Assembly (NCBI GenBank): GCA_002684895.1
Contig: NYVZ01000012.1
Span: 1-13,626 of the forward strand
Length of the DNA stretch: 13,626 nt
Reading direction: 5' to 3'
DNA from: Pelagibacteraceae bacterium
GTDB lineage: Bacteria; Pseudomonadota; Alphaproteobacteria; Pelagibacterales; Pelagibacteraceae
In this document: positions 7,643-13,626 of the stretch, in pieces
How the letters are laid out: the number at the start of each line of letters is the position of its first letter
Numbering within the stretch: the stretch's first letter is position 1
Made by a program: the position numbers and the translations under genes
The notes under the pieces: model-generated
The model's database searches: none
What the model was told of the DNA's origin: nothing
The model's input: the letters and a program-made list of their open reading frames with translations, nothing else

Positions 7643-8494
7643 ATGGAAATTGTTTGTAGTGGAAAGTCCTTGGGTGCTGAAATTAAAGGGATTGATTTAA
7701 GCCAAAAACTTTCACAAAATGAAATTAATGATATCAATAAAGCTTGGGATGAAAATCTAGTTTTAGTATTTAAGAATCAAAATTTGACTGATCCTAAGTT
7801 AATTGAATTTAGCAAACATTTTGGTAATTTAGATTTGCCTGCCCCAAATCCTTATGGAATAAATTTTTCACCAAAACATCCAGAGATAAATGTTATTTCC
7901 AATGTTAAGAAAGAAGGTAAACCTACTGGAATTTTGGGCGATGGTGAAGCCACTTGGCATTCAGATATGACCTATCAAGATATTCCACCAAAAGCTGGAA
8001 TTCTCTATTCACTCGAAGTACCTAAGGATCAAGGCGATACACATTTTGCTAATATGATAGCAGCATATAAAGACATGTCAGCAGAGCTAAAAGAAAAAAT
8101 TGCAGATAAAATTTTAATACATGACTCTGCTCATAATAGTGCAGGTCAACTTAGAAAAGGCTACCAAGAAGTTGTTAATCCCTCTCAAACCCCAGGTGCT
8201 AGACATCCTATGGTTTTTAAAGATCCAAATACTGATAGAAAAACTTTATTTATTGGTAGAAGGCCTCACGCTTATATTGTTGGATTAAGTGTAAATGAAA
8301 GCGAAAAATTGCTTGATCAAGTTTGGGAGCATGCAACACAAAAAAAATATACTTGGACACAAAGATGGCAAGCAAATGAGTTATTAATGTGGAAAAATTT
8401 ATTTGTACTCCACAAAAGAGATTCTTTTGATCCCAATACTAGAAGAATTATGCACCGTACTCAAGTGACAGGTGAAATGAAAATCTCAGCCTAA
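7643..8494 (+). CDS. TauD/TfdA-family 2-oxoglutarate/Fe(II)-dependent dioxygenase
   Basis: A 283-residue cytoplasmic non-haem iron enzyme; E. coli TauD is the same length. The iron triad is visible as WHSD (H106, D108) and the distal H257 in VLHKR; R268 in the following RRIMHR block should bind the 2-oxoglutarate carboxylate, with R272 nearby as in TauD. The family couples decarboxylation of 2-oxoglutarate to hydroxylation, which releases sulfite when the substrate is an alpha-sulfonate. Two residues that grip taurine in TauD appear changed here: H70 falls at a proline (about P66) and N95 at E102, so true taurine dioxygenase activity is unlikely. It is last in the plus-strand operon, 35 bases after the TauE/SafE gene, without a clear Shine-Dalgarno sequence. 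Its TAA overlaps the stop of the convergent prpF-like gene. Substrate unknown. Confidence 0.9.
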   Translation: MEIVCSGKSLGAEIKGIDLSQKLSQNEINDINKAWDENLVLVFKNQNLTDPKLIEFSKHFGNLDLPAPNPYGINFSPKHPEINVISNVKKEGKPTGILGDGEATWHSDMTYQDIPPKAGILYSLEVPKDQGDTHFANMIAAYKDMSAELKEKIADKILIHDSAHNSAGQLRKGYQEVVNPSQTPGARHPMVFKDPNTDRKTLFIGRRPHAYIVGLSVNESEKLLDQVWEHATQKKYTWTQRWQANELLMWKNLFVLHKRDSFDPNTRRIMHRTQVTGEMKISA

Positions 8495-9624
8495 ACTAAA
8501 ACTTCACCTCTCATCAATGGTCTAAATGTTCTATACATGATTGCAGTCTTTGCATAAAATTGATTATCTTTTTTTTCAACTATTGCGCCCGCGACCATTA
8601 CTCCTGAAGGATTTCCTACCCTAAGCTCAAGTGGGTTAGAATTTTTTCTTTTTATATTATTTGGTATAGTACCCTGTATTGCTGCTGCAACACCTACATT
8701 AACACCCGCAGTTCCCATAATTGCTTTATGTGTTTTTCCCATTGAGAACATTCTTACTGTAATATCTTGCTGATCTTGTTTTATATTCGATTGATCTAAA
8801 CTTTTGTAATCTTTTGGCGAGGTAACGATACCTATTCTTGGAGTGTTCATTGGTGCATTGTTTTCAGAGTCTGATATTCCAGTTAAAACTGAACATTTTC
8901 TTCTAATTCTTTGAATGATATCCATTTTGTCTATATTTGCATCAAGTTCATCAGGGGTTTCTGTTCCATTTAATCCTAAATCCTCCGCAAAAATATATAT
9001 TAAAGGTGTCGCGGCATCGACAATAGATACCTTAATTTTACCAAAATCTTTAATTTCAATCTCGTCAACTGTATTACCAGTTGGAAGCAATTTTCCAGTA
9101 CCTGATCCTCCAGGTTCTAAATAATCTAATCTTACTTTTGAATTATTCCCAGTTACTCCTGCAATTGAATAATCTCCATCTATTTCAGGCTTTCCATCTT
9201 TAACTTTAAAAGTTGAATGAATAATTTTATCGGTATTTACCTGATAAATTCTAACAATGTTCTCGCCTTCCTTTGGTTTTATAATACCTTCTTGTACTGA
9301 ATAAGGACCAACTGCACCTGATAAATTTCCACAATTATTATTCCATTCAGCAATTGGTTTATCGACGGCAAGCTGTATAAAATTATAATCAACATCAGCA
9401 TCCTCTCTTTCTGAAGGGCTGATAATCACGCACTTAGATACTGATGAAACACCTCCGCCCATTCCATTTAATTGTCGACCATTTAGATCTGGACTACCAA
9501 TTACTTTTAAAAAAATTTTACTTAATTCTTTTTCATTTTCAGTGGGTAAATCTTTCTTTTGAAAAAAGACACCCTTGCTGGTACCGCCTCTATAATAAGT
9601 AGCTTTAATCCACCTTTGATTCAT
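8491..9624 (-). CDS. prpF: PrpF-family aconitate/methylaconitate isomerase
   Basis: A 377-residue protein of the PrpF family (about 390 in characterised members), with a diaminopimelate-epimerase-like double fold. Visible motifs: YYRGGTSKGVFF (10-21), NGMGGGVSSVSK (53-64) and NNNCGNLSGAVGP (95-107). K64 and C98 are spaced 34 residues apart, exactly as the Lys73 and Cys107 active-site residues described for Shewanella PrpF. FSMGKTHKAIMGTAGVNVG and the NPSG stretch match the second half. PrpF converts the trans-2-methylaconitate made by AcnD to the cis isomer, and the Shewanella protein also isomerises trans-aconitate; the related GalD acts on 4-oxalomesaconate. The gene lies 3 bases after an AcnD-like aconitase, the usual acnD-prpF pairing, which favours an aconitate-type substrate. 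A full AAGGAGG ribosome site precedes the ATG. Confidence 0.92.
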   Translation of the reverse strand: MNQRWIKATYYRGGTSKGVFFQKKDLPTENEKELSKIFLKVIGSPDLNGRQLNGMGGGVSSVSKCVIISPSEREDADVDYNFIQLAVDKPIAEWNNNCGNLSGAVGPYSVQEGIIKPKEGENIVRIYQVNTDKIIHSTFKVKDGKPEIDGDYSIAGVTGNNSKVRLDYLEPGGSGTGKLLPTGNTVDEIEIKDFGKIKVSIVDAATPLIYIFAEDLGLNGTETPDELDANIDKMDIIQRIRRKCSVLTGISDSENNAPMNTPRIGIVTSPKDYKSLDQSNIKQDQQDITVRMFSMGKTHKAIMGTAGVNVGVAAAIQGTIPNNIKRKNSNPLELRVGNPSGVMVAGAIVEKKDNQFYAKTAIMYRTFRPLMRGEVLV

Positions 9625-9627
9625 TGC

Positions 9628-12255
9628 TTAGGCCTCCTTATAAGCAGTTGGCAATATACCGCCATTTTTCCAAAATACTAACTCTTCTGGCACATCTAGT
9701 CGCGCATTGAGCTCTATATCAATTATATCTCCTGCCTCTTTATGTATTTTCATTATTACTTTTTTATTTTCATTATCAATTTTATCTAATCCTATTATAC
9801 TAAACTGATCAGATCCTTTTATTTCTAGTTCGTCAATACCTTGTCCACTTTTAAACTGTAGTGGTAATATTCCCATTCCGATTAAATTTGATCTATGAAT
9901 TCTTTCAAATCCTTTTGCAACAATCACTTTTATGCCTATCAATAAAGGTCCTTTGGCCGCTACATCTCTTGAAGACCCGCAACCATAATTCTCTCCGGCA
10001 ATAACTATAATTTCTTTTTGTTCTTTTTTATATTCCATTGCAGCATCATAAAGTCTCATTACTTCATTTTCAGGATATTTTACTGTGATACTTCCCTCCT
10101 GATCAGGCGTCATTAAGTTTCTTAGCCTTAAACTTGCAAATGTAGATCTTGCAACAATTTCATGATTTGCTCTTCTTGTTAAAAAATTATTAAAGTCTTT
10201 TTTATTTAGTCCAAGATCAGTTAGGTAATCCCAGGCTGCAGTTCCTTTTGTGATTGCGCTTGACGGAGAAATATGATCGGTAGTCACCGAATTTCCAAAC
10301 AAAGCTATGGGTCTTGCTAAATGAATATCTTTAATTTCACTTTTTTCTGCATTACTCATGTAAGGAGGTTTTCTAATATATGTACTCTCTGGCCAGTCGT
10401 AATTATTGGACGTAGAAACCTTGAGACCCTCCCATAGTTCACCGCCCTCATTTACTTCTTTATATTTTTCTATAAAAGTTTCTGATTTATAAAATTTACT
10501 AATTATTTTATTAACTTCCTTATTTGCAGGCCAAATATCTTTAAAAAAAACTTCTTTACCCTGATTATCTTTTCCTATCGAAACTTTGGACAAATCTTTT
10601 TTTATAGAACCAAGAATTGAAAATAAGACAATCAAACCTGGAGAGGCAAGGTACGAAGCTCTAATATTTGGATGTATTCTACCTTGAAAATTTCTATTAC
10701 CTGATAATACTGCAGTAGAGAAAATTTTTTCCTTTTCAATTATTTCAGCAAGGTTTGGATCTAATGGCCCTGAACTACCATTGCAAGTTGTGCAGCCTAT
10801 TCCAACAACGTTAAAGCCAAGCTGATCTAGATAATTTTGTAATCCTGTTTGCTTTAATATTTCTGCAGTGACTTTGCTACCTGGGGCAAATGAGGTTTTT
10901 ACCATTTTGTTACGTTTAAATCCAAGTTCGACAAGCTTTTTAGCTATTAATCCAGCCGCTATAACGTTCTTTGGATTTGCAGTATTTGTACAACTTGTTA
11001 TTGCTGCTATCATAATATCTGCATCTTTAATTTTATAGCCAAGATTTGGAACTTCATACTCTTCGTTTCTTAAATCTTTTTTGTATAACAACTGAGAATG
11101 TTCATTTACTAAATTAGAAAATTTATCTAAATTTATTTTATCTTCTGGATTTCTAGGACCGGAAACACAAGGTGAAATTAAATTTAAATCTAATTCTAAG
11201 ATCCTATTATATTTTGGATTATCATTTGGTTTCCTCCACAATTTTTGTTTTTTTGAATACTCTTCAACAATTTTTAACTCTTCAGATGTTCGACCTGTCA
11301 TTTTTAAGTATTCAATTGTCTCATCATCAACTGGAAATAAAACATTTGTAGCGCCAAATTCTGGTGCCATATTTGAAATAGTCGCTCGATCTCCAACTGT
11401 TAAAGTCTCAACACCTTGACCAAAAAATTCAATAAAACTACCAACAACTTTGGCGTCTCTCAACAATTTGGTTACGTGCAAAACTAAATCAGTAGACGTA
11501 ATTCCCTCTTGCAAAGAATTTTTAAGATTTACTCCTACAACTTCAGGTACGGTCATAGGAATTGTTCTACCTAACATTGATATTTCAGCTTCAACACCTC
11601 CAACACCCCAACCAACAACGCCAATTGCGTTTACCATTGGAGTGTGACTGTCAGTTCCAATGCATGTATCTGGGTGTATTATATTTAAATTTCCCTTTTG
11701 CTCCCTCCAAACAACTTTGGACAAATGTTCAATATTTACCTGGTGGCATATACCAACTCCAGGAGGAATAACATTTACTTTATCAAGATATTTTGAACAC
11801 CATCGTAAAAAGGAAAATCTTTCTGAGTTTCTTTCATACTCTTTTTCTAAATTTTTTATTTTTGCTTGATCGTCGCCAAAGAAATCTACCTGTAGTGAAT
11901 GATCAATAACTACATCTACGGGTACATCTGGCTGAATAGATTTTGAACCAACACCTTTTTTTTGTAAAGCTTCTCTGTACGCTAAAAAGTCAACTAACAT
12001 AACTTTGCCTAATATATCGTGACTTAAGATTCTATTTGGTGCAAAATTTATTGCTGCACCTATTTTATTCTCAAGTATCGCTTTTACTTGTGAGTCAGCG
12101 TTTTTATTTTTTCCAAGAAGTTTTTGTCTAATAATGTTTTCAATTAACACTCTATACGAAAAAGGAAGAGTATCTATTTTGTCAATGGTACTAATGTCAA
12201 CTACGTCGTAAGTATTATCTAGGATATCTATTTTACTAAATTTATCTGGTATCAT
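9628..12255 (-). CDS. Second aconitase paralogue, AcnD-like (Fe-S 2-methylcitrate/aconitate hydratase family)
   Basis: A complete 875-residue monomeric aconitase. The 4Fe-4S ligands are in SCTNT (C422) and GCTTC (C488, C491); other active-site elements are present: VIDHS (D118, H119), ICHQV (H171), GTDSHT (D202, H204), GNRNFQGR (R521, R526) and GSSRD (R763). The C-terminal swivel domain spans about 640-875. CTTCNGSSGPLDP and GRIHP are closer to AcnD than to housekeeping AcnA, and prpF follows directly, as with AcnD, whereas GPRNPEDK resembles AcnA. AcnD dehydrates 2-methylcitrate to the trans-type methylaconitate that PrpF then converts. Odd points: the swivel motif is YGCGSSRDV where the usual form is YGSGSSRDW. 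The gene starts 6 bases after the acnA stop with no ribosome site, its ATG lying in a small hairpin. An ordinary second AcnA is the alternative; substrate unproven. Confidence 0.85.
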   Translation of the reverse strand: MIPDKFSKIDILDNTYDVVDISTIDKIDTLPFSYRVLIENIIRQKLLGKNKNADSQVKAILENKIGAAINFAPNRILSHDILGKVMLVDFLAYREALQKKGVGSKSIQPDVPVDVVIDHSLQVDFFGDDQAKIKNLEKEYERNSERFSFLRWCSKYLDKVNVIPPGVGICHQVNIEHLSKVVWREQKGNLNIIHPDTCIGTDSHTPMVNAIGVVGWGVGGVEAEISMLGRTIPMTVPEVVGVNLKNSLQEGITSTDLVLHVTKLLRDAKVVGSFIEFFGQGVETLTVGDRATISNMAPEFGATNVLFPVDDETIEYLKMTGRTSEELKIVEEYSKKQKLWRKPNDNPKYNRILELDLNLISPCVSGPRNPEDKINLDKFSNLVNEHSQLLYKKDLRNEEYEVPNLGYKIKDADIMIAAITSCTNTANPKNVIAAGLIAKKLVELGFKRNKMVKTSFAPGSKVTAEILKQTGLQNYLDQLGFNVVGIGCTTCNGSSGPLDPNLAEIIEKEKIFSTAVLSGNRNFQGRIHPNIRASYLASPGLIVLFSILGSIKKDLSKVSIGKDNQGKEVFFKDIWPANKEVNKIISKFYKSETFIEKYKEVNEGGELWEGLKVSTSNNYDWPESTYIRKPPYMSNAEKSEIKDIHLARPIALFGNSVTTDHISPSSAITKGTAAWDYLTDLGLNKKDFNNFLTRRANHEIVARSTFASLRLRNLMTPDQEGSITVKYPENEVMRLYDAAMEYKKEQKEIIVIAGENYGCGSSRDVAAKGPLLIGIKVIVAKGFERIHRSNLIGMGILPLQFKSGQGIDELEIKGSDQFSIIGLDKIDNENKKVIMKIHKEAGDIIDIELNARLDVPEELVFWKNGGILPTAYKEA
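9633..9639 (-). promoter_or_regulatory. Consensus Shine-Dalgarno of prpF inside the end of the upstream aconitase gene
   Basis: On the minus strand AAGGAGG lies 8 bases before the prpF ATG at 9624 and forms part of the last codons (K-E-A) of the aconitase gene. It is the best ribosome site in the window and fixes the prpF start. Confidence 0.8.
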
Positions 12256-12274
12256 GCTGCATTATTGTAGCATG
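12253..12274 (-). other. Small hairpin covering the start codon of the second aconitase gene
   Basis: In the mRNA CATGCT, a 10-base loop and AGCATG form a 6-base-pair stem; the 3' arm includes the aconitase ATG (12253-12255) and the 5' arm the last sense codons of acnA. Opening of the stem by ribosomes finishing acnA would expose the start, which fits the absence of any Shine-Dalgarno sequence here. A short stem like this may also be chance. Confidence 0.35.
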
Positions 12275-13626
12275 TTTCTTAAAACATACTGTAGAATTCC
12301 ACCATTAATATAATACAAAACCTCGTTATCTGTATCAATTCTACATGTAGTGTTTATAGTTTTAGAAGTTCCATCAGCATATTTTATTTCAACTTTAACG
12401 TCTTGAAGAGGTTTTAGTCCCTTCTCAACGTCTATAACTGTGATTAATTCTGATCCATCAAGTTTTAAATTTTTTCTATTCATGCCATCTTTAAATTCTA
12501 GAGGTAAAACTCCCATGCCAACAAGGTTTGATCTATGAATTCTTTCAAAGCTTTCCACAATGACTGCCTTTATACCAAGTAATTGCGTACCTTTAGCGGC
12601 CCAATCTCTAGAAGAACCTGAGCCATATTCCTTACCGCCTACAACAACCAATGGAGTTCCTCTTTTTTTGTACTCCATTACAGCCTCGAAAACTGTTGCA
12701 TCTTTTCCCTCAGGATAAATTTTTGTAAATCCGCCCTCTGTACCGGGTGCCATTTCATTTTTAATTCTAATATTACCAAAACTTCCTCTCATCATAACTT
12801 CATGATTTCCTCTTCTTGCACCATATGAGTTAAAATCTTTTTGAAGAATTTGATGTTCCATAAAATAATCTCCCGTCGGACTATTTTTTGGAATGGATCC
12901 TGCTGGAGATATGTGGTCTGTGGTAATCATATCACCTAAAATCAATAATAACCTTGCATCCTTGATTTCCTTAAAACCTTCTGGTTCATCAGTCATTTCG
13001 TCAAAAAAAGGAGGTTTTTTTACATAGGTTGATCCACTGTTCCAGTCATAAATACTTGTTGGTTCCGTTGTAATGGACTGCCATTCCTTAGGACCGTCAG
13101 ATACTTTTGAGTATCTGTTTTTAAACATGCTTGCATCTAAACAAGACATAAGTGTATTTTCAATTTCTTTATTCGAAGGCCAAATATCTTTTAAGAAAAC
13201 ATCTTGTCCATCTTTTCCTTTTCCGAGTGGTTCTTTATATAAATCGAAATTCATTGTACCGGCAATTGCATAGGCAACTACTAATGGAGGTGATGCTAAA
13301 AAATTTGCTTTTACTACTGGACTAATACGGCCTTCAAAATTTCTATTACCTGAGAGAACTGAAACAGCTAATAAATCGTTATCTAAAATGGCGTTATTAA
13401 TTTCATCGGGTAGTGGGCCGGAATTTCCAATGCAAGTTGTGCAACCATATCCTACAGTATTAAAACCAAGTTCATCAAGATAAGGTGTTAGTCCAGCTTT
13501 GTTTAAATAGTCAGTAACAACTTGCGAACCTGGAGCCAACGAAGTTCTTACCCAAGGTTTAGTTTGCAATCCAAGCTCTGCCGCTTTCTTCGCAAGAAGA
13601 CCTGCGCCAATTAAGACATTTGGATT
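12262..13626 (-). CDS. acnA: AcnA-type aconitate hydratase, C-terminal half (5' end outside window)
   Basis: An open frame of 454 codons enters from the right edge and ends at TAA 12262-12264; about half of a roughly 890-residue AcnA. The first two residues, N-P, are the tail of the SCTNTSNP motif, so the first cluster cysteine is just outside. Present are GYGCTTCIGNSGPLPDE with the other two 4Fe-4S cysteines, SGNRNFEGR with both active-site arginines, FLASPPLVVAYAIAGT, TTDHISPAGSIP, GARRGNHEVMMRG, and GKEYGSGSSRDWAAKG and ERIHRSNLVGMG of the swivel domain, ending in GGILQYVLR. All are textbook AcnA, so this is probably the TCA-cycle enzyme interconverting citrate and isocitrate through cis-aconitate. 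It lies 6 bases upstream of the AcnD-like paralogue and is probably co-transcribed with it and prpF. The promoter is outside the window. Confidence 0.95.
   Translation of the reverse strand, partial: NPNVLIGAGLLAKKAAELGLQTKPWVRTSLAPGSQVVTDYLNKAGLTPYLDELGFNTVGYGCTTCIGNSGPLPDEINNAILDNDLLAVSVLSGNRNFEGRISPVVKANFLASPPLVVAYAIAGTMNFDLYKEPLGKGKDGQDVFLKDIWPSNKEIENTLMSCLDASMFKNRYSKVSDGPKEWQSITTEPTSIYDWNSGSTYVKKPPFFDEMTDEPEGFKEIKDARLLLILGDMITTDHISPAGSIPKNSPTGDYFMEHQILQKDFNSYGARRGNHEVMMRGSFGNIRIKNEMAPGTEGGFTKIYPEGKDATVFEAVMEYKKRGTPLVVVGGKEYGSGSSRDWAAKGTQLLGIKAVIVESFERIHRSNLVGMGVLPLEFKDGMNRKNLKLDGSELITVIDVEKGLKPLQDVKVEIKYADGTSKTINTTCRIDTDNEVLYYINGGILQYVLRNMLQ

Noticed and set aside
11450..11869. Three short overlapping plus-strand open frames inside the aconitase gene
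   Set aside because: They lie opposite a complete, motif-rich aconitase and have low-complexity, family-less translations; they are antisense shadows.
1..13626. Mobile elements, CRISPR arrays, tRNA or rRNA genes
   Set aside because: Both strands are almost wholly filled by metabolic genes, and I saw no direct-repeat arrays, transposase motifs or tRNA-like cloverleaf sequences.

Overview
The window is AT-rich (two 60-base samples I counted by eye had 45% G+C inside tctC and 22% inside the YeiH-type gene) and very tightly packed. Eleven protein genes, two of them cut by the window edges, fill nearly all of it, and the only sizeable gene-free stretch is the 122-base divergent promoter region at 2822-2943. 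Tripartite tricarboxylate transporter genes, AcnA-type aconitases, gaps of a few bases and many genes without a clear Shine-Dalgarno sequence suggest a streamlined marine alphaproteobacterium, possibly of the SAR11/Pelagibacterales type. That assignment is an inference from style and content; there is no rRNA or other marker here.

Layout: (1) 1-2821, minus strand: a tctC-tctB-tctA operon (binding protein, small and large membrane subunits) for uptake of a tricarboxylate-like acid; tctA runs off the left edge. (2) 2822-2943: a shared divergent control region with two near-perfect palindromes and a plausible tctC promoter. (3) 2944-8494, plus strand: two MmgE/PrpD-family genes coupled through a TAATG junction, then a YeiH/UPF0324 membrane protein, a TauE/SafE membrane protein and a TauD/TfdA-family 2-oxoglutarate dioxygenase. 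(4) 8491-13626, minus strand, convergent with the previous block: an acnA-like aconitase (cut by the right edge), a second complete aconitase paralogue with AcnD-like features, and a PrpF-family isomerase. The two blocks meet with overlapping stop codons.

How the parts may fit together (inference): TctABC brings in a di- or tricarboxylate; PrpD-family, AcnD-like and PrpF-family enzymes are the dehydratase, hydratase and isomerase set known from the 2-methylcitrate cycle; AcnA links to the TCA cycle. The signature cycle enzymes PrpC and PrpB are not in the window, so import and isomerisation of an aconitate-type or methylcitrate-type acid is as likely as propionate breakdown. The YeiH-TauE-TauD trio adds a possible sulfonate or sulfite theme, so the plus-strand operon may handle a sulfur-bearing acid or may join two separate functions. 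I found no tRNA, rRNA, CRISPR array, transposase or convincing intrinsic terminator.
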